A stretch of DNA of 64,000 nucleotides from Umbelopsis ramanniana AG (Eukaryota > Mucoromycota > Umbelopsidomycetes > Umbelopsidales > Umbelopsidaceae), in contig NW_026252098.1 of assembly GCF_025399195.1 (NCBI RefSeq), positions 358,963 to 422,962 of the forward strand, in the 5' to 3' direction. A model generated the notes under the pieces. It saw nothing but the letters and a program-made list of their open reading frames with translations, was not told the origin of the DNA and ran no database searches. Position numbers and translations under genes: made by a program. Shown here piece by piece: positions 1 through 9,815 of the stretch (within the stretch, counting starts at the first letter, position 1; every line of letters begins with the position of its first letter).

Positions 1-2262
1 TGGCTGGATAGGTCAAACCAGGAGCAGCTTTACCGAAACCAACAGAAACAGCAGATGTAACAACTGTCATGTTTGTAAATGATGTGCCGTTATTGACAGA
101 ATGGAAGAGGCCACCTGTTCCTCCAGCGATCCAAACATCACCTTCAATGCCAGGAACAGCCTTGATTGCTTTATCGGTTCCAGCCGTCAAACTAGGAAGC
201 CCAGTAGCTGCGGTTTTGGTAAAGGTTGCTCCACCGTTAGTGCTGATGTAGACAGTAGAGCCAGAATATCCGTAGTATCTATGAAAATGTAAATGTTTCT
301 TTAGTTACAGTAGTCGACTAAACGTTATCAGGTATGCATAGGATTGTGACAAAACTTACTTCTTTCCATTAACACGATCTGATGCTATTCTTGAACCAGA
401 AGGAATTCCAGAAGCCGCTGTCCAAGAAGATCCAGTTGTAGTGCTATAATAGACGACATCGCCAGTTGGACTCCATACTACAGAGCTACCATCTGCTGCA
501 GCTGCAATCATACCGCCACCTGTGACAGCACTTGGGACACTGCTGGCAGCATACCAGCTGCTACCAGAAGAATAAGTGAATGCGACATAAGGAGAAGGTG
601 TACCAACGCGGGCCATGAATGCGGGTGAACTTTCAGCATAATCCATACCAGTGGTTGAAGTGAAAGATGGACTGCTGTATGCAGCAGTTGGGCATTTTGT
701 GAGATCAGTGTGGACAAAACCACCAATGTCGCCCACCGCAGAGTAAAGATTAGCAGTGCCAGTAGGAGGGCTGAGCAAATCCAAAACGGAGGTCTCTTCA
801 ATACCATTTGCCATGACTGATATGTTGATAGTGGATCCCGAATCCCAGTTTTTCAGATTATTGGAACCCCACAGGGTAGCACCTGTGCCCCAGAAGATAC
901 GATTAGAGTTGAAAGGATCAATTTCAAGAGCTTCAATCATCCAACCAAGTTTGATGGTAGGCTCAGGCGCGACTGCATCGGGAGCAGTCAACCAAGGTGA
1001 AGCAGAATCATCAATGCTGTATCGGTAGCTTCGACTGGGATAACTTGTCCAATCCCATATTTGCGTCCAGTTAGCTCCGCCATTGGTACTGCGGAAGATA
1101 ATGGCATCAGGCCACCATGAATTCAAGGATACTGTCATGATTGTTTGAGGATTGGTAGCATCGATAGCCAAACCACCATAGCCAAAATAAGGGCTGGGAT
1201 AAGGATTGATATCGGTCCAAGCTCCTGTAGCAGTGTTGTACTTGGCAAGTGTACCATTGGAACCGTCGTACGGGCCAACGCCGTTTGAGTAAGAGATGTA
1301 AAGGTAGCCATCAGAGCTTATTCTACCTTTATGCGGGAAGAATCCATTAATAGGTTGACCAGAAACAGCACTCCAGGTAGTACCTCCATTCTTGGTGACA
1401 TCTGAGCAATGAATGAAAGAACCAGTGAATTAATTCTCGGTGATGCTAAAAGTTCATTTCAAACTGGATCACGTCACTTACAGATATTGCTGGTTGTATT
1501 GTCGGCGACTCCTACGTATACAGTAGGTGTAGCTGAACCAGATGTACCACTGCTCTTATCGAATGTGACGAATGTAATACCGACAGGGTCGGTGAAGTAA
1601 ACGGGATCGAAAACCTGTGAAAATTGGCTCAGCTAATATCCAAGGGATGATGGTAATAAGCTATATTGAAGAAAATATAATCTTACATATGGTCCCGTGT
1701 TAGGCAAAGAGGTAACATTTGTCCAGGTTGCGCCATAGTTAGTACTCTTCCAAAGACCATGACCACTACGAGCTCCGAAAAATAGAGTGCTTCCCAAATT
1801 GGGATCAATGGCAAGTCGCTCACCAGTGCCACGACCGGGATCATTGCCACCGACCTTGAAAGGCAAAGGGTTGACTTGCCAGCTATTTCCTTGATTGGTT
1901 GAAGACAAGATGGCGCCGTTATTTGTATCCCATGAATTGGTATACATTCCAGCAGCTACATAGACACGGGATGCATCATTTGGATCAGCAGCAAGCGCAT
2001 CGGAACCCAATAGATTCCAATTATCAGAGCCAACCCATTGGGACAAACTGTTCCATCTGCTTGTTGTAGTATTCCATCGGTAGACACCACCGATATCTGT
2101 ACGAAGATATATAAGATCTTTTTGAGCTTGACTGAAGACGACACTTGGGATAAAGCCACCGCCTACAATTTGTGCGTTGTTCCAAGAATATTGATAGGAT
2201 TGAGTAGCTGCTGCAGCTGTGGAGACCAAGATGGTATAGGCCCAAGTCTTAATTGAAACCAT
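1..2262 (-). CDS. GH74 xyloglucanase, secreted; C-terminus cut by window edge
   Basis: Glycoside hydrolase family 74 enzyme that cleaves the beta-1,4-glucan backbone of xyloglucan, acting outside the cell. Exons on the minus strand are 1687-2262, 1482-1614, 360-1401 and 1-278 (runs off the window). The start at 2262 is followed by a signal peptide (residues 1-20, hydrophobic, ending AAAATQ). About 675 residues are visible against roughly 750 or more for the family, so only the C-terminal end and any cellulose-binding module are missing. Repeated Asp-box-like blades (for example STNQGNSW, STNYGATW, TKNGGTTW, STNGGATF) show the double beta-propeller fold. Family catalytic aspartates fit D56 in RTDIGG and D461 in GDIGGF. 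A TATA element and CreA-like motifs lie upstream. Seen: motifs and signal peptide. Known: GH74 activity. Inferred: endo or reducing-end mode cannot be decided here. Confidence 0.92.
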
Positions 2263-2378
2263 GCTGGGATTTGCTATTCAGGATAATGCTAGAATATGGT
2301 AGTTCACCAAGCCTGAAATAGAGTAGACTTCAATCTTCAATCACAATGTCTTTGAGTGTGATAAGTGGCAATCCCATT

Positions 2379-2386
2379 ATATATAC
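2379..2386 (-). promoter_or_regulatory. TATA box of the GH74 gene
   Basis: On the minus strand this reads TATATAAT, about 117-124 bases before the xyloglucanase start codon. It is the only strong TATA-like element close to that gene. The long interval implies a 5' untranslated region of perhaps 80 bases. Inferred from position and sequence only. Confidence 0.45.
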
Positions 2387-2579
2387 GTAACCGAATGTTA
2401 CAGCTTCAACAGCCAGGACGCATGGCAAATGCCACAATATCCATTTGTAACATAACAGCGTTCTCACTCCCACACGACTTATTTCCATATATCATCAGTT
2501 CACGAGCACAGCATAGAAAGGGTATCATGCACTGTGTCATCCAGTGTTATATTATCTAATACAGCGGAGTCATCACGCT

Positions 2580-2729
2580 GTGGGGAGAAGCAACGATCAG
2601 GCCGTTCCACGGGTGGCACACCTCAGTTTCACGAAATTAAATGTGTCTGGCGTTCATTAATTTCACAAATGTTCGGGAAATTTTCCAAAATGGATGCAGC
2701 ATGGATATATTCCGGCTGCATTGCCCCAC
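2580..2729. promoter_or_regulatory. Two CreA/Mig1-like GTGGGG motifs upstream of the GH74 gene
   Basis: GTGGGG occurs at 2580-2585 on the plus strand and its complement CCCCAC at 2724-2729. Both match the SYGGRG consensus known for CreA carbon-catabolite repressors of ascomycetes. They lie about 320-470 bases upstream of the xyloglucanase start. Six-base motifs are common by chance, and the consensus comes from another phylum, so this is only suggestive of glucose repression. Confidence 0.25.
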
Positions 2730-5075
2730 TATCGTATCACATTAACACAAAGTACCGAAATTCTAGTCTTTCGCATGATCGAGAGGGTGCTACTTTCTAT
2801 ATATGCAATGAGTTTTAATTCACAATTCATTGCTACACGGCTGCTTTGAGAAACATGCCGCCTTACAAGAGATTGTCTATACAAACGTAAAACAAATAAT
2901 GGATTAGTGATGCTTATTTACCAGTGAAATCATATCTTGTGCAGGCCGCGCTGTAGAAACTGCTTCTCGGAGAACTCTCGTGTTACCGACATACTACTGA
3001 GAAAGTGGACAAACATGCTGGAGGTGCTACACAGCACAGCGGCGCTCTTTCAAGTTCTAGCGACATATGATCCAAGCTTTTGCAGAAACCGACCATTTGA
3101 AAGAAACAATACAAAGTGAAGCTATGAATTTTAGTACTCGGAAAGCAGCCCTGAGAAGCATGCCATATGGTGTTTTCCATATACACCTAAAAGACAGTGC
3201 TACCATCACACCATTTAAGCGTCACGAGGAAGTTTTTAACTTAGTGTATTGGTCGGAGGTTTTCAGTATGGTTGGTAGTGACCTTGACCATAGTAGCACT
3301 TGGTTTTAAGACTGTTCGGGACATTGGCAGCTGAAATCCTCCGTAACGCATTCACAATCAGATTCGTTAAATCCTAACCGCTGAGGTTATGTAGGCTACT
3401 AATGACATAAAAGCGACTGCCAGCTTTGGCCATTGCGCAATTTTGCAATACCACCTTTGATGCTGTTATGGTGTCCCATCATTGATATTACCTCGCGTAA
3501 TTCCAGGCTTGCTACTTGCAATTAGATTACCTTGCTTTCGACTAGATTTTATGTTATAAACCACATTCAATCATGGTTTCATCATAAAGTTGCAGAATTT
3601 AAAGACAGAACCGAATATTATTTACCAAGGTTTAGTCTTAGAAGTTATGTCTCGCATCCAATTCTTTCATAATGCTTCTTCTTCTAGGCTTTCTTTTCAT
3701 ATCCTGAGAGCTGCTATCGCTGTCAGTAGGTTTCCTAAACACATTTGGATATATTGTTATATATTGTTATATATATCTTCCAAATTATCACGCCTGCTAT
3801 TTTGCTCGCCGGGTATGATCGATTTGGTCCGGGTTCAGTTCACTTCTTCTTGCCATTGGGATCCGACGTATAATTTTGTTAACCATCCATCAGCGGAGTT
3901 TGACTACATTAGAGGCGATGCGAAAGTGCCATTGTCGGTTGAGTAAAGTTGGGGTTTGAAAAAGCGGCGGTTTGCTATTTACTGTAGTATTTACAGTGGA
4001 GGCTTGATTTCCCGCGTTTTCATATTCTGTTTCCAAGTTTGTTTGGCTAGTGGAATACACCAGTTGGCCAATCTCTCTTCCTTCTAATAACACTTGATGT
4101 AATGACCGCATTCGCTTCTCAAAAGCAAGCTACCAACCCTTTAGCAAGTTAAAGATTGGAAAAAAAAAATAGACTAAGCGCTATGAGCGAAAACACTCTC
4201 CATAACTAACTATGATGATTTTTTTCCGGCTTGTGCTCATTTCGGACATGAAGTGCAAGATCGTCTAATTCGTTTTGCAATGCTCATGGCGGTGCCGATT
4301 CCTCTGCAAACATGACATTGCGTAGATCTTTGAGATGAATGTGATTAATATTGGGAGTGATTTGATAGCTTGTAGTTCATTAGTTTAAACTGCTTTATTA
4401 GCATTTGTAGCTTTCTACAAAGTAGGTCTATGTCTCCACAACTTGCGCGTAGGCTACATCCGGGATTCCGATGTCCGTCTTTTGTCTGCCGTATTGGAGT
4501 TGCCTTTCGCATTATCTTGTGTATTCGAGCAGGAATACAATTATTGTCCTGTCTTATGTGTCCTTTATGTAGTTTACATCGCTTAGTAACCAGCAGGGAA
4601 GTACAAAGCTTCTATCTTTTTCAGCTCGGTTTCAGCTTTCAATGGGTGCGTAATTGCCAATAGTAGGTTTGTGACCATTCGTCGGGCGAAATGTAAACAG
4701 AGATACTCCCAAGAATCTATGCAGTTTGATTAGAGCCTGCTTCAAAGCAATAGATAATTAAAATCTATTGATCTATAAGTCTAAAGAGAAAATACGACTT
4801 TCCTTTTAGGTGAAAGGAGAAAAATATGCTGCGCATATCGGTAAACAGCAACATCAGCTGTTGTATATTGGGGACAATCCTCATATTTCGTGTTGACCAA
4901 CGAATATTATTGACACATATATGAAAATTTTATTGAAATATTAAAAGAAATGAGAACCACCAGGAGAAGGTTTCATGACTCATATGTTGCTACAGTGAGA
5001 TGCAGGACAACAAACTAAATTATTACGTTTTACTTTTGAATTGAATAAAAGTATCTGGTCCAAATTTTAAAATAC
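2730..5075. other. Gene-poor AT-rich stretch
   Basis: I see no convincing gene in this 2.3 kb. Open frames are short (up to about 118 codons, at 3590-3946), carry no recognisable domain and lack codon patterns like the neighbours. A perfect tandem duplication of a 10-base unit (ATATTGTTAT) sits at 3751-3770. No terminal inverted repeats, transposase or reverse-transcriptase motifs were recognised. Confidence 0.6.
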
Positions 5076-5149
5076 GATTTCTTGGTGTAGTCGGTTATCA
5101 CGTCTGTCTAACACACAGACGGTCGCCGGTTCGAATCCGGCAGAAATCA
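5076..5149 (+). tRNA. tRNA-Val (anticodon AAC)
   Basis: A 74-base cloverleaf. The acceptor stem GATTTCT (5076-5082) pairs with AGAAATC (5142-5148), followed by discriminator A at 5149. The anticodon stem TCTGT/ACAGA encloses the loop CTAACAC, giving anticodon AAC (valine, reads GTT and, with inosine, GTC). The T arm has GCCGG-TTCGAAT-CCGGC. No intron is present. A run of six T at 5151-5156 serves as the RNA polymerase III terminator. All these elements are read directly. The isotype follows from the anticodon and the close match to fungal tRNA-Val. Confidence 0.96.
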
Positions 5150-5150
5150 C

Positions 5151-5156
5151 TTTTTT
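5151..5156 (+). terminator. Pol III T-run after tRNA-Val
   Basis: Six consecutive T start two bases after the tRNA discriminator base, the standard RNA polymerase III termination signal. Confidence 0.85.
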
Positions 5157-6406
5157 GATTTTTGTACGTATCTCTAATACAAATTCCATTGCGGCTGTCT
5201 CAGAGCTGTCGTTTTAAAATATGGAACGACGGATTGTCATTCTAACAATCATTAGTAGCTTTTTTGGATTTTGCAGTGTGAGTAGCTCATTTTACTTTTT
5301 ACAGCGAAATGTGGCTTTGGTGTGCTAGGTGAACTCTCAGTATTGGTGTCCCGTTATGCTACTCCTCTTTGCTCACCAACACAAATATTGATTGGACAGT
5401 CAAACTTGAAGAAAATTAGTACTTAAGAGTTAGAGAGCGCATGACATCTATATTAAACTTAGTCAGACGCAGTCTCAAATATACTCGAGCTTTCCAGATT
5501 GGAGGTAAAGGCAACCTGGTGGAAGCGCTACCGTTACGAGTAATACACTTGAGATCGTTGCTCTTTGCCTACAATTTAAATATAGATAGTCTATATCTTT
5601 TGGAAACGCGCTCTGATTATGCTCGAATGACAATGTTACCAAAGGTAGCAATGAAATAATTGTATATTAGTGGGGAAAATTTATCTTCTTCTATAAAAAA
5701 ATCTTCCCTGGTGTATTATACTACTGGCCACTCATTTTATAAGAAATAAAAAAAAAATGTTATTAAAAGAAAGAAGAATCCGCCATAGTTTACATGGTTA
5801 CAAATATACAAATACTCTGAAGATTTGAAAGGTCAGCTAAAAGTCGAAGACTTTATGTTCAGGTTCAAAATAACAAGGACGATGTGTATTGAGAAGATGT
5901 ATCGCTGAAGGCTTTGTCAATATACAATTCTTAGAAATAAATATTTCCACCATGACAGCAGAATTTTATTCTTCTCTGGCATATCCTTTCCCCATTCTGG
6001 CATTGTAGCCTGTTGTTGCATCGATAAAAAAATGAAATAAATTTGCAAAATCCATTGCTATACCAGATTGCCCAAGCCTATTGTAAGAAAAAGTTGCTCA
6101 TTTAGAGAATGCAAAAGATGAAAGATAATCTGATGTTTACGCTGCGCTTTGGTATCGTCAGAGCCATGAATATGCTGACCTGAGATCAGATCATTGGTGG
6201 ATTATTAATCGTAGCAAAATGTGTGACAATGAAAACTTCAAGAATACTTGAAAGTTTGATGGTGTCAATATCAGATAAAGAGGATATTCAAGAGGAAGCT
6301 ACTCTAAAAAACAAACAAAGGATGCGTCTTACACTCTGCCTCGCATCGGTTGGGCAGCAACAAATTTCAAATGATGACAGCAAATGGCTGGCTTTAAAAA
6401 ATAGCG
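5157..6406. other. Intergenic, no gene seen
   Basis: About 1.25 kb between the tRNA and the glutathione S-transferase promoter. The longest open frames (for example 5441-5659 and 6223-6411) show no recognisable domain. AT-rich, with several A/T homopolymers near 5690-5760. No repeat family was recognised. Confidence 0.55.
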
Positions 6407-6413
6407 TATAAAA
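6407..6413 (+). promoter_or_regulatory. TATA box of the GST gene
   Basis: TATAAAA lies 56-62 bases upstream of the ATG at 6469, a normal spacing for a fungal core promoter with a short leader. Confidence 0.55.
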
Positions 6414-6468
6414 CTGGCAAACGCCAATTCTAAGTGCAGTGCTTCTTTTTTCACCTCTCACACCAAAT

Positions 6469-7236
6469 ATGACTGCTGTACTCTATTATAAACCTGCGTC
6501 TCTATACTCCTCCATGGTTCGCATGGTGATTGCAGAAAAGGGAATCAAGGATATCAAGTTCAACGAGGTGGACTTGGAGCATTTTCAGAACCTTTCACCT
6601 GACTATATCAAGATCAATCCTAAAGGCCAAGTACCTGCTTATGTATCTCAAGACGAGACACTTACAGAATCATTGGATATCAGCATGTATTTGGAGTCTC
6701 ATTACTCTTCACCATCACTTTTGCCTGGAGAATCATCTGCTCGTTCACGTGTCATCGCAGATCTCGCGTCCTTGTACGATATCAGCTATTTCGCAATTTG
6801 CTTTGGTGTGAGCACTCCTGAACAGGCGGAGAAAGAGAGATCGGCTAAAGAAGCGGTCGTGAAGAAGAATGTCGATGAAGTCAAGCGACAGATGGAGCTC
6901 CATCCAGAATTACGGGAGCAGTATGAAACCCGTATTCAAATATATGGTAACAAGTCAAAGTATATCTTGGATCCTGCAGCCGTACAAGCCAACTGGGTTA
7001 AACTTCGTGCACTTTTGGACGCCTTTGAAGATAACTTGACGTACGGAAAATTCCTCAGCAAGGAAAATGACTACTCCTTGTTGGATGCCCATGCAACGCC
7101 AGTGTTAGCACGGCTCGTGAAGATTGGGCATGAACAAGAAATTCAAAGTCGATCACGATTGGCGGAATACTGGGCGCGTCTCCAAGAAAGAGACAGCTTC
7201 AAAACTGTGTATGATCGTCCCGTAAGTCTGTGGTAA
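6469..7236 (+). CDS. Glutathione S-transferase, single exon
   Basis: Cytosolic glutathione S-transferase of 255 residues, conjugating glutathione to electrophiles. The N-terminal thioredoxin-like domain runs to about residue 80. It has the start LYYKPASLYSSMVRM where the catalytic Ser/Tyr lies in the family, the cis-proline loop NPKGQVPAYV, and the glutathione-binding ESLDISMYLE. The helical C-terminal domain follows. The ATG at 6469 is chosen because it begins the beta-strand directly; an in-frame GTG further upstream is not a likely eukaryotic start. No intron is needed, which is unusual in this window. Oddity: GTAAGT at 7222 inside the last codons looks like a splice donor, so the last five residues could differ in the mature mRNA. 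Class assignment is not possible by eye. Neighbour PRP4 converges on its 3' end. Confidence 0.88.
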   Translation: MTAVLYYKPASLYSSMVRMVIAEKGIKDIKFNEVDLEHFQNLSPDYIKINPKGQVPAYVSQDETLTESLDISMYLESHYSSPSLLPGESSARSRVIADLASLYDISYFAICFGVSTPEQAEKERSAKEAVVKKNVDEVKRQMELHPELREQYETRIQIYGNKSKYILDPAAVQANWVKLRALLDAFEDNLTYGKFLSKENDYSLLDAHATPVLARLVKIGHEQEIQSRSRLAEYWARLQERDSFKTVYDRPVSLW

Positions 7237-7389
7237 TGCATATTTACTGTGGTGCAGTATGATTATAGATATGGAATGAAGTGTCATCCGTAGTTCTGTC
7301 TGATTATTCAAATGTGTCAAGAATTATATGAATGCTACATTTCCATTTAATAAATCATTTGCTTTAGTGTTTAAGTATCTACAGTCAGT

Positions 7390-9604
7390 CTATACGGCCA
7401 TATTCTCGTCGGCCCAGAATTTGAACGTCCGATCGTAACCAGAAGAGACAACGTATTTTCCATCTAGTCAAGAGCAAAATGGGTGTCAGTGATCATCGAT
7501 ATCAGGAAGTTTCAGCAATCATGTTCTACCACGTACCGTTTGAGACATCAACGCCCATAACTTTGCCTTCATGTCCTTCCAAGCTTTTGATTAACTTATA
7601 ATCATCGGCGCTCCATATCTTGACGCTTCCGTCATAGCCGCCTGTAACAAGGTATTGTCCTGCATGATTGGCGAGGTCTGTATCCATAGCTCCTGAGACT
7701 GGAGGCTGACCACGATAGAATTTGACATCGGAGACAAGAGAGCGATGAGCTGCAATGGTGTAGATACTGCGCAAATTTCGCATATCCCATATCCGAACTG
7801 TATTGTCAGCACTTCCGGACGCAAGTTGGTAACCGTTTGGAGACCAGCTTAGAGCCAGAATATCTTTCACATGGCCTTGTAAAGTCATGGACGATCTTCC
7901 TGTTCGCATATCCCATACTCTTCCAATAGCATCCAAGCCGCTATTGATAAATTTCAAGGTGTGAGAATATCGTTTTAAACGTGACGGATCCATGAGAATC
8001 ACTTACCCGCTGGCAACCAGTGATCCATCTCCTTGGAAAGATAGAGCATAAACTTCACGAGAATGACCCTCTTGCATTAACAATTCTTGAGTGGTGTCGA
8101 CATCCCACAGACGCCAGGTCCCATCAAAGCTAGCACTACCAACAAACCGTCCAGAAGGATGGAAATCTATCCTAGCAATTCGACCGGCATGTCCACTCAT
8201 AGTTGCCATTGGCGTTTCACTGAAAAATGGTGGTTAGTACAAATCTTCAAAAACTGAAAGGGCAAAGCAAGATCTTACCTTTCCAAGTTCCATAAGTGAA
8301 TATTCGAGTCAGCACCACCAGTAGCAATGTTCAAGCTGGCTTTGTCTTGCGATATCGTTGATTGCGGATGGAATACAACTCCACCAATACGATCTGTATG
8401 TCCCCTCAACGTTTTTATACATTCGCTGTTAGATACAGACCATAGTTTACACAAGCCTGACCAAGCTCCAGTGATGACCATGGATGAGTCGGGACTGAAT
8501 GCACATTGAGCAAGTGGTCGGTCGTCTGCAAGTTGGGATGACCAATTTGTGTAGTTCTATAAGGACGTGGTTAGGCACATTTAAGATTAATGTAAATTTT
8601 TCGGAAATATGGGCCATCCTTATTACCTTTAAACGATCATGTAGTTCCTTCCTAGATTTTCTGAGTGAAGGTATAGGGGTGTCTTGTTCTGCCTTATGCT
8701 GTATAATCCTGGTTTTCGCTCTATAGAGAATGTAAGTCATAAAAAAATGTAATGAAGTCCACGTAGCATCGCACTATACCTTGGAATGGAATACTTTGCT
8801 ATCCATTGCCTAGCCTCCAATAATTCTTGTGATCCGGGAGTGAAAAACTCTTCTTCAGCCTACATTAAAGTCATTATTTAACATCTCTGATCTTTACACA
8901 AAACCATAAGGCCAGATCTACTCACTTCCTCTTCATTAGATTTGACGCTCTCCATTTCCTCATCTTCGGCTTCTCCTGCACCTTCCCGTTGCGAGAGTAA
9001 ATAGCGAAGACGATCACGTCTGTCGCCAGGCTGCATTTTAAAAAAATATTTAGCTTGATTTGGTTCCGAGTTATAGTAAAAGTGAACAAAAGGATGCTTA
9101 CGCCTTCAGCGAAGAGGCACTGGGGTTCGCCTAGTTCGCGCAGCCGTGCGCGAACACGTCCATCGTCAGTTGGGACTGCGAGCTGACGAGCGCGAGCACG
9201 ACGCTCAAATTCCTCAACAACGGCGTCTTGTTCTTCTCGAACAACCTGGGATGATCCTGATAGTTCATAGTGTGTTTCGTCGGCTATTATGGGTAGGTAA
9301 ATGGGGATGATCAGTTATTAGGTATAGTCAGAATATGTACGAAATATACAAGAATAGTAATGGTCGCCACTCCTTGTTCACTGTTGTTGTGAAAGCAAGG
9401 AGTAGCTTCTTCAGGTGGGCAAATATATGGCGCTCTTGTAGCCGGAAGAAGTCAGCATTCTAACACTCAATTTAACTTACATAGATCTTCCAGATTGATT
9501 CCGGTGGAATCGTCTTGATCAACAGCCATTCGGGTTTGATTACGACGTCGTTCCTCCGCCTCTATGGATCCGAAATGCACACGGTCGGTTTGCGATTGTT
9601 CCAT
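7390..9604 (-). CDS. PRP4: U4/U6 snRNP WD40 protein PRP4 (PRPF4 type)
   Basis: Spliceosomal protein of the U4/U6.U5 tri-snRNP, 517 residues, nuclear. Nine exons: 9481-9604, 9102-9283, 8926-9030, 8780-8859, 8627-8720, 8279-8556, 8007-8219, 7537-7940, 7390-7463. The N-terminal half carries the SFM/PRP4-like motif (VPTDDGRVRARLRELGEP followed by CLFAEGPGDRRDRLR), diagnostic against generic WD40 proteins. A charged segment and then the C-terminal seven-bladed WD40 propeller follow, with repeats ending in CKLWS, IHLWN, WRLWD, GRVWD, VRIWD, VKIWS and FKFWA. Phase is continuous across all eight introns. It shares a 211-base divergent intergenic region with PMT4 and converges with the GST gene. The family and its role in splicing are established; assignment is strong. 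Confidence 0.95.
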
Positions 9605-9815
9605 AGTGACAGTCTCTAGGAGGTGTCGCGAAAGGGGATAGGGTTATTATGTGGTATGCGCTGGCAGCCCTTGACCGGCTTTTTTTTATTTTATTTTGTC
9701 TAAATTTCAGACGGAGATCGATGTGGCGAATTCAAGGAGGAGAGGGGCTTCAGAGACTAGAAAACGCGAGTCCTCCCAGACACAAACTCATTTCTTACTG
9801 TCTGTCAATCCTATA

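Noticed and set aside
3590-3946. A 118-codon frame in the gene-poor stretch
   Set aside because: No recognisable domain, AT-rich composition like the spacer, no splice context joining it to neighbours.
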